Below are positions 1 to 7,100 of a stretch of 64,000 nt of DNA, in pieces (within the stretch, counting starts at the first letter, position 1; each line of letters begins with the position of its first letter). The stretch is from contig NZ_CP024768.1 of assembly GCF_011395035.1 (NCBI RefSeq), positions 592,586 through 656,585 of the forward strand, written 5' to 3'. Made by a program: the position numbers and the translations under genes. The stretch is from Pantoea cypripedii. GTDB lineage: Bacteria > Pseudomonadota > Gammaproteobacteria > Enterobacterales > Enterobacteriaceae. A model generated the notes under the pieces. It saw nothing but the letters and a program-made list of their open reading frames with translations. It searched no databases and had not been told where the DNA came from.

Positions 1-13
1 GATCCAATGTGAA

Positions 14-520
14 ATGGATTACAATGAAGTCAGTTCAGACGGCAAAACCGTTAAACTACTTTGCTACGGAGTTGGCACCTTTGACGTTTTCTCGGGTGAG
101 AATCCAACAACAAACATTGCTGAATGTGCTTATAAAAACAAAGCTGCGTTACCGCCTGTTACTTACTGGATTGTCCCGCGTCCGGTTGGCAGTTTCGCGA
201 ACCAGGTGTTAAGTGCCATCAAAGATTGGCAGAATGGAACTGATCATAGCCAATGGTTTGGGTTATATAGTGATACCACGATGAGTGATCAGCTGTTTGT
301 TCACGGTGTGGAAAGAGGTGGCTTCAGGCTTCATCCTCTGCGCCCCGATGGTGGTGGAGAGTCATGGGGATGCATAACTTTTTACCATATGTCTCAATTT
401 GAACTCCTGCGAAGGACATTACTTGCAACGCCAATGATTCAGGTTAAACCCGGAGTCAAAGCTTATGGACGTGTAGAGGTGAAAGGGAGAACGGATTATG
501 ACAATTGCACAATCAAGTAA
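14..520 (+). CDS. DUF2778 (Tlde1-like) protein, probable T6SS peptidoglycan-targeting effector
   Basis: Resembles the DUF2778/Tlde1 family, whose characterised members are type VI secretion effectors with an L,D-transpeptidase fold that act on peptidoglycan in the target periplasm. Visible family marks are YGVGTFDVFSGE (residues 18-29), WFGLY near 81-85, and FRLHP followed by ESWGCITF, which puts the putative catalytic His at 107, Ser at 117 and Cys at 120. The reading frame is open to the left edge of the window (codons for ..QCE precede this Met), so the true start may lie upstream and the protein may be N-terminally partial here. The stop overlaps the next gene by 23 bp, a typical effector-immunity arrangement. 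No signal peptide is visible, as expected for a T6SS cargo. The family call is good; delivery by a T6SS is inference because no hcp, vgrG or tss gene is in the window. Confidence 0.75.
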   Translation: MDYNEVSSDGKTVKLLCYGVGTFDVFSGENPTTNIAECAYKNKAALPPVTYWIVPRPVGSFANQVLSAIKDWQNGTDHSQWFGLYSDTTMSDQLFVHGVERGGFRLHPLRPDGGGESWGCITFYHMSQFELLRRTLLATPMIQVKPGVKAYGRVEVKGRTDYDNCTIK

Positions 521-770
521 GAGTGTGCGTACTTTCATTTTATTTCTGGTGATCTATCTGATATGTCTTGCCGTTGTTTTCTTTGTTCACCCAGTGTGGG
601 GAGTAATTGAGAAATTATCTTACAGGCTTGATGATGTTCTGAATGCCACAGGCATGGCATTAGCGGACGGAGAACTCGATCCAGCTGGACTGTGGGTGAT
701 CTTTGGAATTCCTTTTATTGTTGCGGCATTAATTTTTGTTCTAATCAGAAGAGCTATTCATCATCGGTAA
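498..770 (+). CDS. Small two-helix inner-membrane protein, candidate immunity protein
   Basis: 90 residues with two clear hydrophobic segments (about 11-31 and 64-85) separated by a polar stretch of about 32 residues, so both ends are probably cytoplasmic with the loop in the periplasm. A GGGAG-type ribosome site lies about 9 bases before the ATG, inside the 3' end of the DUF2778 gene, and the two genes overlap by 23 bp, suggesting translational coupling. Position and size suggest an immunity protein protecting against the upstream enzyme, whose target would be periplasmic. Known Tldi1 immunity proteins are, as far as I recall, periplasmic rather than two-helix membrane proteins, so this would be a different type. 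I do not recognise the family from sequence. Confidence 0.6.
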   Translation: MTIAQSSKSVRTFILFLVIYLICLAVVFFVHPVWGVIEKLSYRLDDVLNATGMALADGELDPAGLWVIFGIPFIVAALIFVLIRRAIHHR

Positions 771-876
771 AACTTACCTGTAACTCTGGTTATCTGGTCA
801 TGTTCCAGGTAACCAGTACTTAATATATATATTCGTTCACTGGGTGATTATTAATCTTATTATGCGACAAGTCACA

Positions 877-1317
877 ATGTTATCATTATTCGAAAACACC
901 CGGCAGACGGCTTTTTCTCAGACCGGCTCGGAAGTTGATTTTGACGGAAAACCATCGGGGATAATCGTTTTCGGAAAATTATTAGAAGCAGCTTTTCGTG
1001 TTGATAATGACAGATATCTTATTTTCACCACTGATGATGTTTTGTTTGAGGAATCGTTGACTATTACCCTGTTAAGTTCCAATAAGGGCGTTATTGAAGT
1101 TGTCCACCTTGGCGGTGAGTACGCTTCGGGCACATTTGAAAATGTCTCCACAGATAAAGATAGTGTTTATTTTCAGTTCATAGATGATGTCAGATGGACA
1201 ATAAAAATTTCCAGGTCACCTCATTTGCGTATTCCTTTCCTGTCTGATCCGCGTGGCGTGAAACGTTCTCCTGGATTAAAAACATATATGACTTTTTCGA
1301 CAGCCCCAGCGTGTTAA
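877..1317 (+). CDS. Conserved-looking hypothetical protein, function unknown
   Basis: The frame is open from 844, but the Met at 877 (MLSLFENTRQ) gives the most protein-like N-terminus; the upstream Mets (844, 862) come from AT-rich sequence without a ribosome site. The 146-residue product is soluble, with alternating beta-strand-like hydrophobic stretches (GIIVFGKLLEAAF, YLIFTTDDVLF, SLTITLLSS) and no signal peptide or helix long enough for a membrane. It lies between the effector/membrane pair and an STM2901/DUF1493 pair, so it may be part of the same accessory patch (for example an orphan immunity or adaptor protein). I do not recognise the family, and the role is open. Confidence 0.55.
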   Translation: MLSLFENTRQTAFSQTGSEVDFDGKPSGIIVFGKLLEAAFRVDNDRYLIFTTDDVLFEESLTITLLSSNKGVIEVVHLGGEYASGTFENVSTDKDSVYFQFIDDVRWTIKISRSPHLRIPFLSDPRGVKRSPGLKTYMTFSTAPAC

Positions 1318-1322
1318 CTCGA

Positions 1323-1368
1323 AGCCGGATGTTGGGTTCGGTGCCCGTTATACGGAACCGAACCGGCT
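1323..1368. repeat. Inverted repeat downstream of the 877 gene
   Basis: GGTTCGGT (1335-1342) and ACCGAACC (1357-1364) can pair, with an outer AGCC/GGCT (1323-1326, 1365-1368). There is no T-run on either side, so an intrinsic terminator is doubtful. The rest of the 1318-1520 gap has no gene I can support. Confidence 0.3.
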
Positions 1369-1520
1369 ACTGCTAAGATCACAGATGAAACGCCCGTAAA
1401 GCTGATCAACGATATCATTTAACTCAATGGTGAGTAGCTCTCGTTACCTAAACCTTGGTATAGACACAGGTCAGGCAGGATTTTAGGATAAGAAATCATC
1501 TACGAAATGGAGTTTCTGCA

Positions 1521-1979
1521 ATGGATACGACAGAACAGCTAAACGGAACGTATTTTTACGCTGGTAGGATGAATATAAGCGCCAGTGAATTGCTATTTAT
1601 GATTTTCTGTGAACAGGTGGCCGATCAGCTTGGAGTTGATGATTTTGGGGCCATAGTGGCCATTGTTTCAGGGCTGAACATTGCATCAACAAGAGGGAAG
1701 TTTGCTGGAGCTACGCCCGGAACGTCCTATGCTTCCAAAGCTGCACGTAAAGTCTTTGGCAATGCTAAGTTTCCGTGGGGAAAAGAGTTACCTTCCTTAG
1801 TCGGTGGGTATCCTCCACACAAGCTGAAGATTCTTATGACTCACAAAGTCAGTACATTTGTTGGCAGGTCCATTCCTGTTGTTGGCTGGGTTATCCTTTC
1901 ATATGATTTGTTCCAGATAACTTCCTGTACAATGCAAAAATACAATTCCATCGCGCGAGGGAATGACAAGATATGGTAA
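1521..1979 (+). CDS. STM2901-family small membrane protein
   Basis: 152 residues resembling the family named after Salmonella STM2901: YFYAGR.., LLFMIFCEQVADQLGVDD near 24-41, the TRGKFAGATPGTSYASKAAR region in the middle and FVGRSIPVVGWVILSYDLFQ near the C-terminus. The last is long and hydrophobic enough to span the membrane; the segment around GAIVAIVSGL is a weaker one. It overlaps the following DUF1493 gene by 7 bp, and this STM2901-DUF1493 pairing is one I know from Salmonella (STM2901/STM2902). The function of the pair is not known to me. The match is by recollection of the family, not by alignment. Confidence 0.65.
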   Translation: MDTTEQLNGTYFYAGRMNISASELLFMIFCEQVADQLGVDDFGAIVAIVSGLNIASTRGKFAGATPGTSYASKAARKVFGNAKFPWGKELPSLVGGYPPHKLKILMTHKVSTFVGRSIPVVGWVILSYDLFQITSCTMQKYNSIARGNDKIW

Positions 1980-2311
1980 CAGAAAGCGACGTTCTGGAAT
2001 TTTTCCGAGGTGAGCTATCGATCCCGTTTTCCTTAACAAGCGGAAGAATTCATCTTGAAATGGATACTGTCTTGCAGGATTACTCGGAGTCAGATGAACT
2101 TCCCTACGTTATTGAGGATTTCAGCAACAAATTCAGTATTGATATTTCGTCTATGAATATCGAAGCATATTATCCATTTGTCGAGGCATCCTTATTCAAA
2201 AGGTTGTTCAAAAGAAGCCAGATTGAAGCTGAGATGATGCATATCAGAAAACCCCTCACTGTCAGAATGTTTGCCGAGTCGGCAAAAGCAGGGCGTTGGT
2301 TGTTCGATTAA
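1973..2311 (+). CDS. DUF1493 family protein (acyl-carrier-like fold), copy 1
   Basis: 112 residues. The family mark is the C-terminal RMFAESAKAGRWLFD, matching the ESAKAGRWLYE end of the second copy at 5892. The middle contains ..DLP-like acidic segments and the hydrophobic pattern of a small helical protein. DUF1493 proteins are described as distantly related to acyl carrier proteins; I see no DSL phosphopantetheine site, so carrier function should not be assumed. The start overlaps the STM2901-like gene by 7 bp (ATGG..TAA), so the two are probably co-translated. A basic patch (LFKRLFKRSQ, about 72-81) precedes the conserved C-terminal block. Confidence 0.75.
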   Translation: MVTESDVLEFFRGELSIPFSLTSGRIHLEMDTVLQDYSESDELPYVIEDFSNKFSIDISSMNIEAYYPFVEASLFKRLFKRSQIEAEMMHIRKPLTVRMFAESAKAGRWLFD

Positions 2312-2384
2312 TCGTGGCTGTTGAAAGTTCTGCTATGGTGCCAAAATACTCCCCATCATCCCCAGCCTCTACCCAGGTAAAACC

Positions 2385-3341
2385 GTGACAACTCGCTCCC
2401 TCACCCTCGACTGGCGGACTCCCGCAGCAGGATTGTTAATCCTGACGTTGCTGGTTCTCGGTACCACGCTGTACACCCATTGGGGCGCATTTCTCCAGTG
2501 GAGCCTTGCCACGCAAATCTCGCTGCATCGCAGGCTGGTGACGTATCTGCTGCAACTCAACGGCCACGATTACAATGGCGGAATCTGGCTGCTCGGCGGT
2601 GCGTTTATTTACGGCGTGCTGCATGCGGTGGGGCCGGGGCACGGCAAATTTATCATCACCACTTACCTCAGCACCAATAAAGAAAGCCTGCTCGCGGCAC
2701 GCGTGGTGCCGTTTCTCGGCAGCCTGATGCAGGGGGGCAGTGCCATCCTGTTTGTTTATATCCTGGCGGTGGGTTTTAACCTCGCAGCGGGAGATCTCAG
2801 CACCAGCCGCTGGTATGTGGAAAAAGTCAGTGCACTGCTGATTGGCGCTTTCGGCCTGTTTGTGATTTATCAGACGTTAAAACAGCTACGCCCCCGGAAA
2901 ATCGTTATTAATGCGCTGAAGCCGCTGCATCAACACACTGAACACTGTGGCTGTGGGCAGCACGGTGTTGGCGCAAATCTGAGCCACGCTGACTGGAAAA
3001 CCCGGCTGGGTGTGGTGCTGACGATCGGAGCCAGGCCATGCAGCGGGGCGATTATGATTTTGCTGTTTGCAAATACGCTGGGAATTGTCAGCTGGGGCAT
3101 TGCGGCGGTGATGACCATGTCATTAGGTACGGCGTTGTCCATTTTGTCATTGTCACTGGCGGTGCGTTATGCGCGTAACCGCACGGTCACGTTCTTCAGC
3201 CGGGATAATGAAAACCTCAGCTGGCTGGTCCCGACGGCCAGAATCGTGGGAGGTCTGATTATCATCCTCTTCGCCATCGTTTTATTTCTCACCGTGGTTC
3301 CGATCAGCCCAAACGGGGACTACATCGCCGCCGGGTGTTGA
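2385..3341 (+). CDS. NicO-family nickel/cobalt (or zinc) membrane transporter
   Basis: 318 residues with about six or seven membrane segments. The family marks are HAVGPGHGK in the second helix (about residues 80-88), a cytosolic His/Cys-rich loop (HQHTEHCGCGQH, about 177-188) and ARPCSGAI near 216-223. These fit the NicO superfamily (RcnA-type nickel/cobalt efflux; ZevB-type zinc uptake in Haemophilus). The start is GTG at 2385. It overlaps by GTGA with a short open frame ending at 2388. ZevB-type genes usually follow a periplasmic DUF1007 (ZevA) gene; none is present here. Metal specificity and direction cannot be read from the sequence. Confidence 0.8.
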   Translation: MTTRSLTLDWRTPAAGLLILTLLVLGTTLYTHWGAFLQWSLATQISLHRRLVTYLLQLNGHDYNGGIWLLGGAFIYGVLHAVGPGHGKFIITTYLSTNKESLLAARVVPFLGSLMQGGSAILFVYILAVGFNLAAGDLSTSRWYVEKVSALLIGAFGLFVIYQTLKQLRPRKIVINALKPLHQHTEHCGCGQHGVGANLSHADWKTRLGVVLTIGARPCSGAIMILLFANTLGIVSWGIAAVMTMSLGTALSILSLSLAVRYARNRTVTFFSRDNENLSWLVPTARIVGGLIIILFAIVLFLTVVPISPNGDYIAAGC

Positions 3342-3372
3342 CAGCCTTCTGGCATCAGATTGGTTGAGTCAG

Positions 3373-3416
3373 ATGTCGTATGTTTGCTGTCAAAAATGTC
3401 GTATGTTTGCTATGAT
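3373..3416 (+). promoter_or_regulatory. Direct-repeat operator and promoter of the AbiE-type pair
   Basis: Two exact 16-base copies of ATGTCGTATGTTTGCT (3373-3388 and 3396-3411) are spaced 23 bases start to start. The second runs into a -10-like TATGAT (3411-3416); the best -35 at 16 bp spacing is a weak TGTCAA (3389-3394). In the studied Streptococcus AbiE system the antitoxin AbiEi represses its own promoter by binding paired repeats, so these copies are good candidates for the autoregulatory operator. Confidence 0.6.
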
Positions 3417-3442
3417 GCAAAAATGACCAGTTGGAGGATAAC

Positions 3443-3838
3443 ATGACAATTAAAGCTCTCATTCAGTCGCGGCTGAAACGCTCAAAACGTTATGTTTTCA
3501 CGCGTGATGATTTCAAGGATCTGGCTGGTTACGATCAGATTGGCAGAGTATTGCGTGAACTGGTGAATGAAGGTCAATTACTGAAAGTCGGTTATGGTGT
3601 TTACACCAAAGCACGTAAAAATGCGATTACCGGGAAGTTGATGCCTGCGGCACCAGGTGGTTCTGCGGCAGTCGTGATTGAGGCACTGAAACGGCTAAAG
3701 GTTGAATATCGCCTGGTCGGGGCGTCTGATGACTACAACCGTGGCAAATCCACTCAGATTCCTGCTTCTCTGGAAATCAAAACGTCACCACGTTTTAAAA
3801 GGACTTTATCTGTGGGAAACAGCAAATTAAATGGATGA
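3443..3838 (+). CDS. AbiEi/DUF6088-type antitoxin
   Basis: 131 residues from the ATG at 3443, which has a strong GGAGG six bases upstream; the frame also contains a TTG at 3431, but that would place the ribosome site inside the gene. The N-terminal part (about 10-55: KRYVFTRDDFKDLAGYDQIGRVLRELVNEGQLLKVGYGVYTK) is a winged helix typical of AbiEi-like antitoxins. In type IV AbiE systems the antitoxin neutralises the toxin without stable binding and represses the operon. The stop overlaps the toxin start by 8 bp. Direct repeats sit in the promoter just upstream. The protein is shorter than lactococcal or streptococcal AbiEi, which carries an extra C-terminal domain; this matches the DUF6088 group. 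Confidence 0.75.
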   Translation: MTIKALIQSRLKRSKRYVFTRDDFKDLAGYDQIGRVLRELVNEGQLLKVGYGVYTKARKNAITGKLMPAAPGGSAAVVIEALKRLKVEYRLVGASDDYNRGKSTQIPASLEIKTSPRFKRTLSVGNSKLNG

Positions 3839-4808
3839 TTTGATAAAGTTATTCCCTGATGTTGCTGATGCGCTGGGAATTGAATCTGTTGCAATTGTCG
3901 AGAAAGATTATTATATCGTCGAATTATTAAGACTTCTCCAGCCCCTGGTATTTGATACTCATCAATTGGTATTTGCCGGGGGAACTGCTTTGTCAAAATC
4001 AGGAATGTCCTTAAAAAGGATGTCAGAGGATGTTGATATTAAAATGGTCCCTGTTCCTGGTTTTACACAGAATCATTCGCGAAGCCAGCGTAAAAATCTT
4101 CGTAAAAATATTGTTCAAAGAATTAATAAGTTGATTGATGAGTCGGGCATGTTTAGCTTTGATGAAAGCTATCCTTGTGTCATCCGTGATGAATATCGTT
4201 ATGTGGAAATTCCTGTTCGTTATCCGCAGAAATATGCACAAGTTCCGTGCTTACGCCCTTTTATTAAACTGGAATTGATAGAAGCTGTTTTACTTGAGGC
4301 GTCAGAAAACCGTGATATCTGCTCTCTATTAACGGACTTAACAAAACAGGGAAATATAGCGAAGGCTTTCCCTTGTGTAACCATCGAGAGCACTCAGGCG
4401 GAAAAACTGGTAGCAATGATGAGGCGTACAGCTGCAATCGTGCGCAATGTCGAGCGAGAAAATGATGAATCTCTGGTTCGCCATATTTATGACAATTTCT
4501 GTATTGTCAGAGAAAAAGGCGTTGACGTCCCATTGTTAAAGCATTTTGTACATGAATGTATCCAGCAAGATATTGAGCGTTACGGTAATCAATATCATGA
4601 ATTCCGCGTATCACCTGTACAGGAACTGAAAATGGGGTTGGAAGAGTTAGAGAAAAATATAATATATAAGCAGCGCTATCAGCAGTTCGTTGTGCCAATG
4701 GTGTTTGGCGATACTCCCATTTCATGGGACGAAGCCTATGCCTGTTTCCACCAAACGGCATTAGATGTACTTGATATCCAGAGTCATAAAATTGGCCAAT
4801 ATAGATAA
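3831..4808 (+). CDS. AbiEii-family nucleotidyltransferase toxin
   Basis: 325 residues. The nucleotidyltransferase motif I is FAGGTALSK (48-56), followed by SEDVDIKM (65-72), which carries the DxD-type metal-binding residues D67 and D69 and the conserved Lys. Family members (AbiEii, MenT) transfer nucleotides from NTP and, in the mycobacterial cases, add them to tRNA acceptor ends; this blocks growth and can abort phage infection. The C-terminal half is helical and less conserved. The ATG lies within the end of the antitoxin gene (8 bp overlap), so production is coupled to antitoxin translation. The gene is AT-richer than its flanks, consistent with acquisition by transfer. All core motif residues are present, so the toxin looks intact. 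Confidence 0.82.
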   Translation: MDDLIKLFPDVADALGIESVAIVEKDYYIVELLRLLQPLVFDTHQLVFAGGTALSKSGMSLKRMSEDVDIKMVPVPGFTQNHSRSQRKNLRKNIVQRINKLIDESGMFSFDESYPCVIRDEYRYVEIPVRYPQKYAQVPCLRPFIKLELIEAVLLEASENRDICSLLTDLTKQGNIAKAFPCVTIESTQAEKLVAMMRRTAAIVRNVERENDESLVRHIYDNFCIVREKGVDVPLLKHFVHECIQQDIERYGNQYHEFRVSPVQELKMGLEELEKNIIYKQRYQQFVVPMVFGDTPISWDEAYACFHQTALDVLDIQSHKIGQYR

Positions 4809-4914
4809 TTGATGGTACGCCGCTGATAATCAGCTTACGTTCACACCAACTCCGCAAGATCCGTCAGGCCAATCGCTCCCCCGTTCAGGCATAGTCACCG
4901 GCAAGGAGAATGCC

Positions 4915-5784
4915 ATGTCAGCCAATAAATCGGATGCTTATCACCAGCGCTTCAATAAGGTGTTCGATTATATCGATCAACATCTGGACGATGCGCTGCT
5001 GCTGGAACAGCTGAGCGAAGTTGCCCATTTTTCGCCGTACCATTTTCACCGCCAGTTTACTGGCTACTGTGGTATCACGCCGGGGCGCTATATCCAGTTG
5101 ATGCGTCTGAAACGCGCGTCATATCGGCTGGCATTTAATTCTGCCGAGAAAATTATCGACATTGCACTGGATGCGGGATTTCAGCACGCCGAGTCGTTCA
5201 GCCGGGCTTTTAAACAGGTGTTTGCCATGACGCCGAGCGAATTCCGCCAGCAGCCCGCCTGGGTCCGATGGCACCAGTGCATGCCAACGCTACAGCCAAA
5301 ACGGAGAGAGAGGATGCCAGTCACTATCATAGATTTTCCCACCACCCCGGTGGCGATGTTGTCGCATTTCGGTCTGCCGGAGCAGATTATGGAGACCGCG
5401 GCGCGCTTTATCGCCTGGCGCAAAACCACGGGATTCTCCCCCATCGCCAGCAGCCAGACTTTTGGTATCGCGCCCCATGATCCCGCCACCACACCACCGG
5501 AAACATTCCGCTTTGATATCTGTGGTTCGGTCACGTCACCGATTCCGGAAGATAATCCCTTCGGTGTGGTGAATGCGATGATTCCGGCAGGACGCTGTGC
5601 GCAGCTGCGTCATCTGGGTTCGCACGATGCCTTATCGGAAAGTGCATGGACGCTCTATCGGGACTGGCTACCCGCCAGCGGCGAAGAACTGCGTGATTTC
5701 CCGTTGTTCTTTCACTACCAGAATTTTATTCATGACGTCCCTGAGCATCAGCTCATCACTGACATCTATCTGCCATTGAAATAG
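4915..5784 (+). CDS. AraC-family regulator with C-terminal GyrI-like effector domain
   Basis: 289 residues. An AraC double helix-turn-helix occupies about 8-110 (SPYHFHRQFTGYCGITPGRYIQLMRLKRA, then IDIALDAGFQHAESFSRAFKQVF). A GyrI/SbmC-like domain follows from about 135 to the end. This is the Rob-like order (DNA-binding domain first), seen in regulators that sense hydrophobic small molecules or drugs. AAGGAGA lies just before the ATG. It is flanked by the toxin gene on the same strand and by a strong terminator hairpin just after its stop, so it is a single-gene unit. Target genes cannot be named. Confidence 0.85.
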   Translation: MSANKSDAYHQRFNKVFDYIDQHLDDALLLEQLSEVAHFSPYHFHRQFTGYCGITPGRYIQLMRLKRASYRLAFNSAEKIIDIALDAGFQHAESFSRAFKQVFAMTPSEFRQQPAWVRWHQCMPTLQPKRRERMPVTIIDFPTTPVAMLSHFGLPEQIMETAARFIAWRKTTGFSPIASSQTFGIAPHDPATTPPETFRFDICGSVTSPIPEDNPFGVVNAMIPAGRCAQLRHLGSHDALSESAWTLYRDWLPASGEELRDFPLFFHYQNFIHDVPEHQLITDIYLPLK

Positions 5785-5789
5785 CCGAC

Positions 5790-5820
5790 ACTCCCGGCGG
5801 CGTGTGCTGTCGGGAGTTTA
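5790..5820 (+). terminator. Intrinsic terminator after the AraC-type gene
   Basis: A 12-bp stem (5790-5801 with 5806-5817, two G-T pairs) with a GTGT loop begins a few bases after the stop and is followed by TTATC. The stem is strong but the T-run is short. Confidence 0.65.
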
Positions 5821-5891
5821 TCGACACGTCCCGCCCATATCGTGGCAGAATAGCCGACCGACTCATCAGAATTCGCAAGGGGAAAGACGTT

Positions 5892-6221
5892 ATGTCAGAT
5901 GACATCGAACAGCGCATCTATGAGCTTGTCCGCCGTTATGATGGCGTATATCTGTTTAAGCAAAGAACGCTGATGCCACAGATTGATATTGATAGCGATC
6001 TTAACTTTGAGGACGACGAAGCAGCGGCATTAATGGAAGAGTTTTTTGCCGAATTCAACGTGGCGCGCGGCACCTTTGCCATCGAAACCTATTACCCGCC
6101 TGAGCCATCCCTGGGCGCGATCCTTAATCCGTTTAATAAGCGTGAAGTGCCGGTGGTGCCAGATTTCACGCTGGGCATGTTGATTGAGTCGGCTAAGGCC
6201 GGGCGCTGGTTATATGAATAG
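5892..6221 (+). CDS. DUF1493 family protein, copy 2
   Basis: 109 residues from the ATG at 5892 (MSDDIEQ), which sits behind an AAGGGGAAAGA ribosome site; the frame is open further upstream but without a better start. It shares with the protein at 1973 the C-terminal ESAKAGRW(L/F) block, the central acidic segment (DSDLNFEDDEAAALMEEF) and a segment ending in E..YYP. Copy 2 is more acidic in its first half. The two copies bracket the NicO-AbiE-AraC segment, suggesting either duplication or repeated insertion into the same hot spot. No STM2901-like partner precedes this copy. Function unknown. Confidence 0.75.
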   Translation: MSDDIEQRIYELVRRYDGVYLFKQRTLMPQIDIDSDLNFEDDEAAALMEEFFAEFNVARGTFAIETYYPPEPSLGAILNPFNKREVPVVPDFTLGMLIESAKAGRWLYE

Positions 6222-6230
6222 CGTGGCCCA

Positions 6231-7010
6231 TTAGCCTTCCCGGTGCACCCTAAACCCGGTTTTGCCCGGTGCAATCTCCTCCTTCAGCGTCAGAGCCGGA
6301 ATGGCATAGTCACCGTGGTTCTGTCGCCGGAAAGGAATGGGTTCACAGGTTTCCAGGGTATCCAGCCTTGTGGCCAGCGTATCGCACCAGCTATTGAAGC
6401 GAGTCTCCGCTGATTTCTGCACCTGGTAAAACACCACCGGCGGCAGGACGCTGAAGCCAGGATAGAACAGCATGCCGTGCTGAATCGGGAACAACAGATC
6501 ATCAATTGGGCCATTGATGCCGCGCGGGCTGTAGTGGGATTCCCAGCCGCCCGTGGTCACCACCAGCATCGCCCGTTTACCTGCCAGCGTGCCTTCACCG
6601 TAGCGGTCGCCCCAGTGGTTTTCGCTATGTTCTCCCACGCCATAGGCAAAGCCACAGGCGTACACGCGTTCAAACCAGCCTTTCATGATGGCGGGCATTG
6701 AGAACCACCACAGCGGGAACTGGAAGATAACCGCATCGGCCCAGCGCAGTTTTTCCTGTTCAGCGCTGATATCCGCCGCCTGCAACTGATGTTCAAAGGC
6801 AAAGCGCGGGTCCTGAGAGGCCTGAAAATATTCACCGACCAGCGGGGCGAGGGTGTCAGCAGCATCCAGCTGCGCTTTCCAGTTCATGGCATACAGATCG
6901 GAAACCTGCACCTGATGTCCGGCTTGTTGCAGATGCTGCACGCTGAAATCTTTTAACGATCCATTCAGTGAATGGGCTTCTGGATGGGCAAAGACAATCA
7001 ATACATTCAT
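6231..7010 (-). CDS. NAD(P)H-dependent quinone oxidoreductase, flavodoxin-like fold
   Basis: 259 residues of the Flavodoxin_2 (NQO1/KefF/MdaB-like) family. The N-terminus MNVLIVFAHPEAHSLNGSL is the flavin-phosphate loop, and FQFPLWWFSMPAIMKGWFERVY (about 96-117) is the highly conserved FMN/FAD-facing segment. A second mark is TTGGWESHYSPRG near 152-164. Such enzymes reduce quinones by two electrons and detoxify electrophiles. It is transcribed divergently from the LysR-type gene at 7101 across a 90-bp gap, the usual sign that the regulator controls it. The natural substrate is not evident. Confidence 0.85.
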   Translation of the reverse strand: MNVLIVFAHPEAHSLNGSLKDFSVQHLQQAGHQVQVSDLYAMNWKAQLDAADTLAPLVGEYFQASQDPRFAFEHQLQAADISAEQEKLRWADAVIFQFPLWWFSMPAIMKGWFERVYACGFAYGVGEHSENHWGDRYGEGTLAGKRAMLVVTTGGWESHYSPRGINGPIDDLLFPIQHGMLFYPGFSVLPPVVFYQVQKSAETRFNSWCDTLATRLDTLETCEPIPFRRQNHGDYAIPALTLKEEIAPGKTGFRVHREG

Positions 7011-7100
7011 GGCGTAATCCTGTTGGAAGAAATCAGGTGCAGGGTACGGCAGGGCTTTCTATAGTAGAAATCAATTGCTGGTATCTCAGGTATAGACAGA

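Noticed and set aside
1318..1520. Possible remnant of an Rhs or effector gene
   Set aside because: Translated fragments (for example GFGARYTEPNR) do not match any family I can name, so no pseudogene is called.
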